64,000 nucleotides of DNA, taken from the NCBI GenBank assembly GCA_020809705.1, contig CP085828.1:5766001-5830000 (forward strand), given 5' to 3'. Origin of the DNA: Calonectria ilicicola. Taxonomy: Eukaryota > Ascomycota > Sordariomycetes > Hypocreales > Nectriaceae. Below are positions 1 through 11,093 of this stretch, piece after piece. The stretch's first letter is position 1; every line of letters starts with the position of its first letter. The position numbers and the translations under genes are program-made. The notes below the pieces were generated by a model. The model worked only from the letters and a program-made list of their open reading frames with translations, was not told the DNA's origin and did not search any database.

Positions 1-477
1 AAAAACGACACAGCTTGTCAGACGTAAATAGGACATGCAAATTGCATGGGGAAAAATAATTAAATACATCAAATATCACACGTAAATCCAGCAAGTCTGT
101 ATTTCCTATTCGTAAACAGCATTTGCTCCCTTGCAATTTTCCCCATTGTTGGGCTATACAAGTAGTCTCCGCCGTCAGGTACCAGACAGACCCTCCCATC
201 TTAGTTGGTTGCGAGGTACGTAGTGCAAAGGTGTCCTCAGCCTTGCTCGCCGTGGGCCAAGATACACTTCCACCTCCTCTTGCGCCCTCTTCCACCGTCG
301 CCCCATTCCGCATCCTCGACGATCTGCCGACACGAAGAAAAGCTTGGGCACTTTTTCTTTGTGTGACCGCCTCATTGATACCTGTTGCCCGTTGATCGGC
401 TTTCGATTCCTCTCCTTGGCCCGGATTTGGTATTGGCAGCTTGCCACGCGACCTCTCAGACATCCAGCCCAACCGCC
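1..477. other. Non-coding left edge and lectin gene leader
   Basis: No supportable gene. The first 120 bases are AT-rich. The stretch from about 200 becomes C/T-rich and runs into the start codon of the lectin gene at 478, so it most likely holds that gene's promoter and 5' leader. The small open frames here have no recognisable protein character. Confidence 0.5.
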
Positions 478-1960
478 ATGCGTCTCGACATTACCCTCTC
501 TACGCTGCTGGCAGCAAGCCTGTCACAGGCACAGTATCTGATTAGCGAGCTCAGTTTTGGCCATGCCGGAAGGTCAGTGTTTTTTTATTTTATTTTATTT
601 TCATTTTATGTCTATCTCAGCCACCTGCCAATCCCACCATCCATCCATCTGCGTCTGCGCTTTGGGAATATCATCGCTTCGCTTGTAAGGCACAATCAGC
701 TAACACCATGCTTTTCCCTCAAACAGAATAAGCTCTCCCGAATCCCGCGGTCAAATCCCCAACTTCTCTTTGCAGGGCAATCCCACCCAGCCCGAGATCC
801 TCTCCAACAAGGTCATCCTCACCCCCCTCGCCCCCGGCAACCAACGCGGCGCCATCTGGGCTACACAGACACTGCAGCGCACCCAGTGGATCGCCGACGT
901 CGACTTCCGTGCCAACGGACCCGAGCGAGGCGGTGGTAACCTGAACATCTGGCTTGCGCGTGGCGGGCCTGGCTCCGTCGGCGCCAGCAGCATCTACACA
1001 GTCGGCAAGTTTGATGGTCTCGCCCTCGTCATCGACAAGCAGGGCAGCTCTGGCGGCATCGTCCGTGGTTTCTTGAACGATGGCACCACCGACTTTAGCA
1101 GCAAGCAGCGTGTAGAGGAGCTTGCTTTTGGCCACTGCTCTTACGCCTACCGAAACCTTGGTCGACCTTCCCAAGTGAAGCTGCGCCAGAACGCTCGTAC
1201 GTTCCGTGTCGAAATTGACGGTCAGCTCTGCTTTGAGACGGACAAGTTCAGCATTCCCCAGGGATACCAGTTTGGTGTTACTGCCGCCACTCCGGACATT
1301 CCCGATTCGTTTGAGCTCTTCAAGGTAGTTGTGATGAGTGACAATAGCGACAGTGGTTCCAACGCCCCCCAGGGCGACAACGCCAACCAGCAGCAGTCCA
1401 GCAGGTTCAACGGTAACAACAACAATAATAATAACAATAACAACAAGAACAACAACAACAACGCCAGGAAGGATTCATATGACGGTGGTGAGCTAGCCGA
1501 TGAGGATGCAGATATCTTTCAGACATCCAAGGCGCAGTTCCAAGACCTACACAACCGCCTCCAGAACACCAACCACCAGCTTTCAGCTCTGCATCGAGTA
1601 TCCTCGCGCCACCAGCAGCAGGATGAGAAACGCCATGAGGAAATTACCCAACTTATCGGGCAGTTGCGCGCCGACATGCGCAAGATTGAAGACATTTCAG
1701 AACTCCAACACCGCATCTCTGATCTCAACCGTGACGTTCAGGAGCTCCGCAAGGAGCTTGCCCGCAAGTTCCAGGCCAACGAGCGCTCTGTCCGCGGTAT
1801 CCTCGACGACCACCACTCATCCATTACTGGGACTCTCATCGACAGCACCCCGGGCCACACGTTCCTCATCCTATGCCTCCTCGGTACCCAAGGGCTTCTT
1901 GTCGCCGCCTTTGTTGTCTACAAGCGTCGCCGCTCAAGCATGCCCAAGAAGTACCTGTAA
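478..1960 (+). CDS. L-type lectin-domain cargo receptor (Emp46/47, ERGIC-53 type)
   Basis: Exons 478..572 and 727..1960, 442 residues. The intron uses GTCAGT and ends in CAG, joining the codon AG|A. An N-terminal signal peptide (about residues 1-18) is followed by a lectin fold of about 210 residues with the conserved stretches WIADVDF, NIWLARG and GLALVID. A poly-asparagine spacer follows at about 258-281, then a charged, Gln/His-rich coiled coil at about 296-391 and one membrane span at about 410-431. The short cytosolic tail is basic and ends in KKYL, a perfect KKXX signal for COPI retrieval. This matches lectins that carry glycoproteins between ER and Golgi. The family assignment is secure; which paralogue it is (Emp47-like or Uip5-like) is not. 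The gene is convergent with the peptidase gene downstream. Confidence 0.88.
1419..1467 (+). repeat. AAC/AAT trinucleotide tract encoding poly-Asn
   Basis: A run of AAC and AAT codons inside the lectin gene encodes an almost pure asparagine stretch broken by one lysine. It sits between the lectin fold and the coiled coil, where length changes would be tolerated, so it is a likely site of length variation between strains. Confidence 0.85.
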
Positions 1961-3454
1961 TGATGAGTTAGAGAAAAAGGGGCGTCAAGCGTTTTACTCT
2001 TATGACATTTTTTCGGGCACGAGGAATAAAGAACCAGATGTCGAGTTTGGTCTAGAAAGAAAAGAAGGGGTTATGGCTTTGGTACGGGCAACATGGAGCA
2101 TTGCGGCCATGTCGGTGTGTTTACTAGCGGAATGATTTCAGGCCTTTCTGTGTTGCTCACTGTTCTTTCACCTTGGCTGCACTCTTTTCTTGTATATTAC
2201 ATGCATGGGTTGCGTATGACTAGAGATGCATGTTGTGTTTTTTCTTGAGGTAGCAATGAATATGAATATCTCCATGTTACTATGACATATTAAAACCCAA
2301 GACTATTGCCATTGGCATGGACTTTCCCACAAAGCAGTGAGCGCATTCATATTTGATTCAATCCTATTGGCGCTCCCTTTCCATTCCTACTTTGCTTTCT
2401 TGTTCCATGAACCATCCTGAGAATGACCAAAAGTCAAAAACAAAGGAGAGTTTAGTATCTTGTGTCATTCCATTACATTAAAAGATTGAAAATGATGCCC
2501 ACTGCTCCCAAATGCCATCTACCTAGCTGTAATGTTTGATACATACCAGGTATTAGGTATTCCTTCACTTTCCCACCACATCAGGCGTGAGGAGTTTTAT
2601 CAATGTTATTTGTTTAAGCCATGATCATTAAGCATGGGCTAGTTCAATTGTGCATGATACACACATACATATAGATATATGCTGTAAAAGGTCGTCTGTA
2701 TTGAAAACAGAGTCCTGCCAACATAAACCAAATCCCAAAATGAACGCTTAATTGGACTTGGAACAAAGTGCTTGCGGTGGAGAAACAATATCAGGCAAAA
2801 GGCCCAGGCCGGTGTTTCGGAAAGAGCACCGCAAGATGGAGAGGTGAAGATGTGGAGGGCAAGGGTGTAGGGAGGGAGGAAGCCCAGTTATACCCGACCC
2901 GACAAGACATGATTCACGGCATGAACCAAGACCTTTCAGCCACGAGCGCACAGGGTATAAACAGGGCGAGTAATGACATATTTCATGGCTCTCCGATACA
3001 TGAAAAGAGCGCTAGAAACCAACCATCAAGCAGTGGATGGCAATATAGCTTACGTTCTATATACCTTCAAAGTTCCATCATTAGCATATGAAAAAGACCT
3101 CAGTTGGTTGTAGTCTAGAAAGCAAAGACACGATAGCCCCTTTTTTTGTCCAATATTCATTTCACCAAACAGGTGCAGATGTGAAGCCCCAAAGCTACTG
3201 TATCTCAGAGTTTGGGCTTATATCAAAAGGGTGATGTTGAAAACAAGACAGAGTCATATTCGTAAAATTTCACACTTGGAAAAAAAACTGAATTCAACAT
3301 ATTGGTAATCATTCTGGTTTGTTTAATGTAAGAAAATAGAAAAAAAAATATATGAAATCCAAATCCGCTCATCTCATGCGAACTCCCGTGCTCTAGTCAA
3401 GCCCATCTATATTATCATACCCAATTCGACGATGAAGAATCACAATATCTTACA
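1961..3454. other. Convergent intergenic region, no gene seen
   Basis: About 1.5 kb between the 3' ends of the lectin gene (+) and the peptidase gene (-). It is AT-rich with scattered A and T runs and must hold both 3' UTRs. Open frames here (for example 2768..3091) lack codon structure and recognisable motifs. Confidence 0.5.
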
Positions 3455-5454
3455 TCAAATCTTCTCAAAGCTGCCATTGATCACATCCAGCAACTCCTCG
3501 CCCTTGGGGGCCGCGGCTGAAAGGATTTCGTAGCCCTTCTCGGTAACGAGAATATCGTCTTCAATACGCACACCACCAACGTCATAATAAGTCTCCAGCA
3601 CTTTGCGGTCGATGTACTTGGCATGTTCAGCGCTGTTAAGGTAGTAACCCTCGATGTAGGGACGGCAGAAATAACTATAAATATCAGGTCAGCAAGAGCA
3701 CGTACAAAGGACAAGTAGTAAAGGGACCAAGAGCTTACAGGCCAGGTTCGATTGTGACAATCATATTTGGCTGAAGAGTTTGCCTTCCGTGATACGGTGG
3801 TGGCGCAGAGGCAATACGACGTAGGCTTTGCAGCGTAGCCGGCGTCACCATCTCACGCTTGCCACCTTCAATGTGAAAAGTCTCACGCATCAGCAAACGC
3901 TCCGCGCCACTCACATCGTGCACCTCCAGGCCAACATGATGACCTAAACCATGGGGGAAGAAGGCAGCCACAGTGCCAGCCTTTTGTACCTCAGCGAAAC
4001 TTCCACGTAAGATGCCCAGCTTAAGGAGTTCACGGGTGGCCACATCAGCAGCAAGCAAATGCAGGGAATAATAGACACAGCCGGGGCGGACGCGGGCTAT
4101 ACATTCTTCCTGCATACGCTGAACGGCAGCGTAGATTTCTGCTCCTTCTTTCGAGAAGGTACCCGAAATAGGCAAGGTTCGAGTGATGTCGCTTGCATAG
4201 CATGAGTACTCGCAGCCTGCATCGAGGACGACCACTTGCTTTCCTGAGAGCGGTTGGTTGTTGGCTTCATAATGTAGAGTAGACGCATTGGAACCAGAAC
4301 CGGCGATGACAGGGTATGCTTGGATGTGGGCACCGCGGGATGTACACTCGGAAAGGAATACAGCCTCGATATCCTGTTCACTGCGCATGGTCAACAGGCG
4401 CTCTGCAACAGCGCGGTGGGCAGCAGCCGAGATGTCGACGGCGCGACGAATAAGAGCGACTTCATAATCAGTCTTGATAACACGAGCCTGGTCCATAGCT
4501 GGACGCAACTTGGAGTAATCGATATGCGTCTGGCCACGAGGGCGGTCGGCGAGCTTGGGAGCCTGGTTCGGGTGAAGGATATAAAGGGTGATGGCTGGGC
4601 GAAGCTGGCCATGAAGAAACTTTGGAAGCTGGGCAGTGTAGCGAACATCGTCGACGTCATATTTTTGCATGGCTTCGACAGCATTTGGAGTGGCTCCAAC
4701 CCAGAGGACTTGGCGAGGCTCAACATAAGGGATCCAAAGAGTGAGACGGTCACTGGCGATTTCATAGGTGACGGCACAATCTGGAAAATCGGCGCCACTC
4801 AGGTAGTAGAAGCTGGATATGGTGTTAATAGGAGGGTTTACTGCAAACAAGGCGAATAGGCGACATACTATCTGCGTTGCTTAAATGGAGGCGACTGATC
4901 AGAGTCCTCATAGAGCCTAGTTGGCTCACCAGGGAGGTAGACGAGGCCATCGCTAACGCCTAGTTCAGCGGCAACCTTGCGAGCATGGAGCTTAGCTAGG
5001 GAAATCGTCAGCAAGGGGTGAGCTTCAATTAAAAGAAACAACAAGATTGCTTCATGGCATTTTCCAATTGCTCACCGGGATATTTCTTGCGGGCGCTGGA
5101 GCTGCTGGTTTCAGCTTCACCGTTGTTAACTTCGATACAACTACGTCACACCTGTTAGCTTGGTCCCCAGTGTCTCTCACTTTTGGAGCCATCAAGGAGA
5201 TCCTACAGCGCATCAAATTCATCCTCCAGAACGAGCTCAAAATCAAGGTCGCTAGACCGTCTTGGGGCGGGCGCCTTGGCCTTGGGCCTTGATGCTGCTG
5301 GAGCTGATCGCGTGGTCGCAACTGGAGCTGGAGCTGGAGTTGCAGCAGGGGCTGGGGCTGCTGAAGCCGGGAATCGGGAGGCTGGAGGCGTCATTCTTCT
5401 CCCCTCGCCGCAAATGCCCGAAGGCCAGATGGGCCTAGGTACTTGGGAGGCCAT
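3455..5454 (-). CDS. pepP: Xaa-Pro aminopeptidase / prolidase (M24B metallopeptidase, PEPP type)
   Basis: Exons on the minus strand, 5' to 3': 5454..5207, 5140..5076, 4995..4869, 4812..3739, 3674..3455; 577 residues, frame kept across all four junctions. The enzyme removes an N-terminal residue preceding proline or splits Xaa-Pro dipeptides. The N-terminal creatinase-like domain is followed by the pita-bread fold with all five expected metal ligands: D344 and D355 (VLDAG...SDITR), H438 (HGLGHHVG), E502 (IEPG) and E543 (VRIEDD). Exon 1 begins with an Ala/Pro-rich stretch of about 65 residues before the conserved [13 protein letters not shown]. This extension is not typical of the family; it could be low-complexity coding sequence or a sign that the start lies elsewhere. 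The first intron uses the less common donor GTAGGA. Confidence 0.9.
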
Positions 5455-7889
5455 ATCCTCTTTTATCAGCTAACGCCCTGGTGAGTTCGGACTTGGCGAT
5501 GCTGGTGACAGGTGTCCAGCTTGATTGAATGAGTCGGAGGTGAGAGGTTGAGTGGAGGCTGGCTCTGGCCTCGGTAGCGCGTGTTGATTGCCCCAGCCGC
5601 GAACCTTGGCTTATCGTCGTGGTCCAGACTGGTTAGAGCGGGCCATTTTTTGCTTACCTGAGCTTAAATAGCGGAACAAGCCAGCCCAGACGCCAAGGCC
5701 AGAGGCCACTGAGTGAGCGCAATGCGCTGGGAGAATATATATGTATATATATACAACTAAGGAGTCCATTATATAATGGGTGCAACAAAAAAGAATTCAA
5801 CTATATGAAGCAACCATTTTATTTATTTATTTCGCGTTGACTTAGGTTCCGAGAGAAAATCGAGTCGGATGCCATCTCCCTCCCACATCTGCACAACTAC
5901 CCCATGAGCACAACACCAAGAAATCTTACATACAGCGAGAATGAGATGCTTGTTGGTTCGTGAAGTTCTATCAGTCCATGTCTACAATATACCTATATAA
6001 ATATACCATTCTCTCAGGTCCTCATTTCTTTTATTCTACCTCTACTATAATCAATACATCTCATCATCTTCATCCACTCATCTCAAGATACAAGCAGTGC
6101 TGCCCCCTTTCTTTCTACCACCTCAACCCCAACAGTCACAACTCGACCCAGCTTTTCCATTTATTCGCAACAAGCCACGTCGGTCTCCCGCACGTCATCT
6201 ACAGCTGTATATGGCCAAAGGAAAAAGTTGCCCTCGGCTACAGGTAAAGTGGTATTGGATGGCATGATGACATGCAGCAATTGATTCATCTGAAGACCAA
6301 CCACGATTGTCGCAGTACTGCCGCGTTATCGCCGCTCCCGCCCAATAACTACGCCGTCACCCAATTCCACACCTGCGATTTTCTGTATTATGACAGGGCT
6401 GCATCGAATATCACCCTGCGACCTGCACCACGGATCCGTCGATGGTGATAAAGCTGCAGACCAGATGACTATAGCTGCATCAAGCCCGCCCGCGCCCACT
6501 AACGAGGGCGGACGAGCAGCCCATTGTGCGCATTGCTCCATCTCTCTCTTTTCCCCTCCGCAATTCTTTTTTACACGGGGGATTACAGCAGATGCGACAA
6601 GACAACGCCAGCCAGCAAAGCAGCACCCCTCCCCTGCGAAGCTCAATCAACATGGCACGCGCCCTCTCACTTTCACACTCACTCTAGTCACTCAGCCACA
6701 CACCGCATTTCCCCTAATGCACAAAAAGCAAGCAAAAAACCCAGATGAAAAAAATGAAACAAGAAAAAAGAACGACCGAGACCAACCAAGTAGCACGCAT
6801 CACAGTCATCCCCTCCCAATAAGATTTACACGCGATCAACTCTAACCAAGCCCCTCGACGCAGCATGAATCAAGCCTGACAGCACGCACGTAACGTAACC
6901 TACCCACATCCGTCCGTGTCAACTCGCCCCGGAGATACACTGTGCTTTCGCGCCATCTTTCTCCCCCCGGTGCCGAATCGGCGCCAGACACGGTGTGGGG
7001 GGGAACAGCTTTCTTAGTGACACGGCCGGCCGAGGGGCGCGGATGACGTTGGTGAGTCCTGACTCGTCCGTCTCTTGCGCCAAAATGGGGATGACGGGTT
7101 ACGAATTGCTCGGTTTTCACATCCAAGATGGTGCTAGTTTCCTTTTTCTTTTTACCTTGTTGCCACGCTTATCAATTCGTCGCACGCTACAAGCCAGTGG
7201 CTGCTTTAGCCCCGTCTTTCAAGGTGGTAAGCAGCGGAGAGACAGACGGGCGGGGGGCATGATTCAGAATGGCACATCACAGCCTTCGAAGAAGAAAAAC
7301 TATAACAGAATAAACAACATTGTTAAAAAAGACAAATATTGGCTTTTGTATCGTGTTGCTTAGAGTTAGGCTTAATTAACTTGTTTATTTCGTCATTGAT
7401 CCCCAAATGGCCTGACGATGGAGCGAACAACACAAATCAGGAAAGCAAGACACCAAGTCCAAGATTATGTAGTATTCTCACTTTCACTTTGCGCTGTGGC
7501 ATCTTTTTTACAGCGTCAAACGCTGTCTCATTCATTATATATCTACGTGTAGATGACTCATCAACACACTCGTTCCGACCCAAGAGGTATCCAAAAATGT
7601 TTCGCGTGAATTCTCCTCCCAATTCACCACTCTCCTCCGCGACCCAAATCATCATCATTCCCAAGAAACAGTCCCGCTTCCCTGATATATACACTATTCA
7701 ACATAGAAAAAAAAATCACACAGCTTGCTCCGTCTATTTGCCAGTGTCCCTCTAAGCAATGCCGTCCTTTTCGTGACCTTGTAGCAGTGGCTTTCCTGCT
7801 CGTTTTCGACTGCTTCTCAAGCCACTTGCAAAAGCTTCCGGCACCTGCACGCCTCCCGAGTCGTAAAATGGGTATCAATGAAGCGACCG
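5455..7889. other. Intergenic: peptidase promoter and transcription factor 3' flank
   Basis: About 2.4 kb between two minus-strand genes. The part next to 5455 should be the promoter and leader of the peptidase gene; it includes a short AT-repeat (about 5737-5755) and an 11-codon upstream open frame on the minus strand (5646 down to 5611). The rest is C/A-rich, with no recognisable gene. The 3' UTR of the regulator gene must lie just below 7890. Confidence 0.5.
5611..5646 (-). promoter_or_regulatory. Possible 11-codon upstream ORF of the peptidase gene
   Basis: A minus-strand ATG at 5646 opens an 11-codon frame ending in TAA at 5611, about 160 nt before the chosen start at 5454. If the transcript begins further upstream this could dampen translation. 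The transcription start is unknown, so this is a weak call. Confidence 0.25.
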
Positions 7890-10800
7890 TTACATGCCTT
7901 GAAATCCACCCCGTCCAGAACCAAAGAAACTCCCCCAGTCCGCCTGCATACCTTGCTCCGTAAACATTTGCTGAATCTGCCTCTCCTGCGCTCGCTGTGT
8001 ATGAGCTCGTCTGTTTGCCATCAGGTATGCCTGGTGTTGTGATCGGTGAGCCTGCGCTTGAGGATGGCCGTGCCTCGATGGTTGCGAGTGAGTCGAAGCC
8101 GACGACACGATTGAGTGGCTCGATGAGTGCAGACCCATCATATTGCTAGGGTCGTACATCTGGTTGGACAGGTTCATCATCGGTTGACCTTGATGCATCA
8201 TGTATGGCGGGGGCTGTCCGAAAAGTTGGCTTTCCACATCGTCAAATGTGCCCGTCAGGAACAGCTGCATGTCTTGGTTGTTTTCTGCCACGCTGCTTGG
8301 TGGGTCAGTCTTGCCCGGGAATCCAAGTTCCATCATTGGCTGGTTAGGGTACGCGAATGGGTCCTCGGATGGGAACATGAGAGAATCGAGCTTGTTCACG
8401 GGGTTATGAATGCCCAATGGCTGTCCTGCGTAAGGATGGCGCTGTGCGCTAGTCGCTGTGCTCGCGGAATCGGGCGTATCCCTGGACTGCATGTCCAAGG
8501 ACATAAAGTCGTTAAAGGCCGAGGAGAAACCTCCATCCTGGAAGCTAACGGAAGAGTTGACCGGCATCTGCTCCATTGTGCTGGGGGTGAAGCTCGTTGC
8601 GTAGCTGGTGGTGGTGATTTGGCTGCTGCGGGCAAAGTCGGACGTTTGTCTTGACGAGATGCTAGGAGGAATTGTAGTCTGCTGCGATGATACTGATGAG
8701 GGTCTGCCCATGGGTGCAGACCTCTTCCGTGAAGGCATAGCTCGCATCTGGGCTGGATCTAGTTGGTCGGGGATCTGGTCAAACAGAACCTGTTCATTTT
8801 GTGTTAGCAGCTGCAGAATAGTTGAATGTTCTGGGATACGTACATTTAGAACGCTTGACACTCGTTCGGCTGCAGCACTCTTGTCCGCCAGTGCAGCAAT
8901 CATCTGTCTTCCTGCACGAGCATCGGCCAAGACCTCACTCGACCCAGGCTTCTCGGGGTTTTCCGTAGCGTAAAACACCAACGAGAGGACTGCAAAGAAT
9001 TCAGTGTAGAGCATGAACCAATAGGGACCACTCAAAACGCGTTGCTTGCGGATCTCAAGACCAATATGGACGATGTTTCGAGACACGCTGATAGCAGCGG
9101 CCGCACATGCATATGACAGCTCATCAACTTTGGTGCCCTGGCTAAGACGGGGAGATACGTAATGGAGGAAAGGTCGGTAAAGCACCAGCTGCACATGTGC
9201 ATAAGCAAATCTTAGCAAGTGACGAACGCTGAACAAAAAAAAATGTCAGTACATGCACCATAAGAGTATATCTAGGTCATCCACTTACCGGACAACTTCA
9301 ATTGGACCATCGGCGCTTGGTCGCCAGTTCTGGGGGAGCTTCTCAAACCAGGTGTGCAAATCACCTTCAATTTCCTTGATTCGGCCGTAGCTGATGAGAT
9401 ATGTGGATGTAGGCTTGTTATCCTTCATGACGCTCTGGCCCAGGCCCTTCATAGGATAGACATATTTTGTAATCTTGGCCAGAATCTCCATCAACTGAGA
9501 GTGGGCATTGAACGCCTCAAAAAACGACGATGTGCCTGGAGGCGGCTGCAAGATTCCGGTAGGTGTAACAAACTCGTCATCAACCTCAACAGGAAAAGGC
9601 TGGTCAATATCGTCGATATTAAGCATAAGTGGAAAGCCGAGCAGGGTTGAAACATAAATATCCATCTGTCGAATCACATAGAAAACGCGTTTTCGGATTT
9701 CTTCCTCTACCGTATCGAGTCTTTCGTGCTGCAAATGTCGATGAAGACCAATCCGCAAAGCTGAGCGAAGGGCAATGCCAACGAATGAATAGCAGCCGCT
9801 CAGATTTGAAGTAGCTTGTAAAAACAAAATGATAAAAAGCAGAGCCTGTAACGAAGTGAGGTCACGACATTCTGTCACGTCTTGCAACAGAGCTCGTGCA
9901 TTGTTGTAGTATTTGATTCTGCAATCGAGTTAGCACCGTGCTTGTAATAAATCGCATAGATTGATCGACATACCCTTCATCAGTAGCTTCTCTGAACGCA
10001 TCGGCTCCTGAATCATCGTCCAGGTTATTGTACATGCAGCCAAGAGCCATAACTGCAAAAAGGAGACCAAGAAAGTGCGTTTCTTCCTGTGATAAATTGT
10101 CGAGCGGCTTTTCGTACATCTTTTCGAATTTTTCGTAAAAGCTTGGAACATGGACAATTCGTACAAGACATGTCGCGCAGCTTAGCGAGTAGTAGCACAA
10201 CTTGCGAGCTACTTCCTTGGGGGGTAGCTCGGGAACGCTTGGAACGGCTGAAAAAGGAGAAGCTGCTGCGGCAGCTGGTGATGGTGAATCAAGGTTCGCA
10301 AGACCACCAGGGGTTCGATCAGGTCGCGGCAAGAAGGTTGATTTTCCGGAAGGGCCAAGCATGCCTCGAAAATGGTCTTTCATCCGTCTCAAGAAGACAG
10401 CGCCAGAAGAAACGCCGTGGAAATCCCAGCCTCCGCGGTCATCAATCTCAAGCTGTCCGATGGAATCAATCATAGAAGTAAGATGTGCATCATTAATATC
10501 TGGCTGTGGGACGTTGTTGACTGGGGCTTGTCGAGCCTTTGAGGCCTGTGCGCGGGCATTTTCACGATTACGAAACTCTTGCTGGATGGCTGGATCGAGA
10601 TTGGGGTCGGCCAAGTCGACATCGGGCATAAACTTGTGAAGCAGTGATTCGGCGCGTTGCAAACGACTCTCGAGGGCTTCGATATACTGTGGTGCGGGGT
10701 TTCTCCTTCGATTTGAAGGCTTATCGTAGGTACATTCTGCAAGACAAAATGGTCAGTTTCTTGGTTCTCAGTCAAGGCTAGGCTTGGGCAATCGACTCGG

Positions 10801-11093
10801 CAACGACAAGAGCGACAAAATTTCACGGGCGTACCATAGCTGTAGACGGAGCAATGTGTGCAAGGTTGCTTTCCATCGCACTTAATCTTTTTGCGGCGAC
10901 ATTCATCGCAGGCGCGGGTCACACGTCGTCGCTTTTGAATGGGTGCAGAAGGCGCGTCGGGTCCATTGTTGACGCCGTCGTCGTCGGCATCAATGTCCGA
11001 CTTGATGCTTGCACCGGAGGGTGTTGGTGGGTCATTAGACTGCCAGTCGTTGCTCGCCTGGCCAGCCTCATCCTCGGCGTTATCAGGCGACAT
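7890..11093 (-). CDS. Zn2Cys6 transcription factor, CTF1alpha/FarA-like
   Basis: Exons on the minus strand, 5' to 3': 11093..10835, 10736..9974, 9918..9289, 9228..8844, 8789..7890; 978 residues. The zinc cluster is complete at C62, C65, C72, C78, C81 and C88 (CX2CX6CX5CX2CX6C), but only after splicing, because intron 1 falls between Y86 and E87. A linker and short coiled coil (EALESRLQRAESLL) follow, then a fungal_trans middle-homology domain over about residues 250-560 and a long Ser/Gln/Met-rich tail. The start at 11093 is the first in-frame ATG. The sequence around the cluster (RRRVTRACDECRRKKIKCDG, then PSNRRRNPAPQYIEALE) resembles the cutinase/fatty-acid regulators CTF1alpha and FarA, which bind CCTCGG and induce lipid-use and peroxisomal genes. 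Family certain, subfamily from memory. A 6.2-kb gene-free region lies upstream. Confidence 0.87.
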
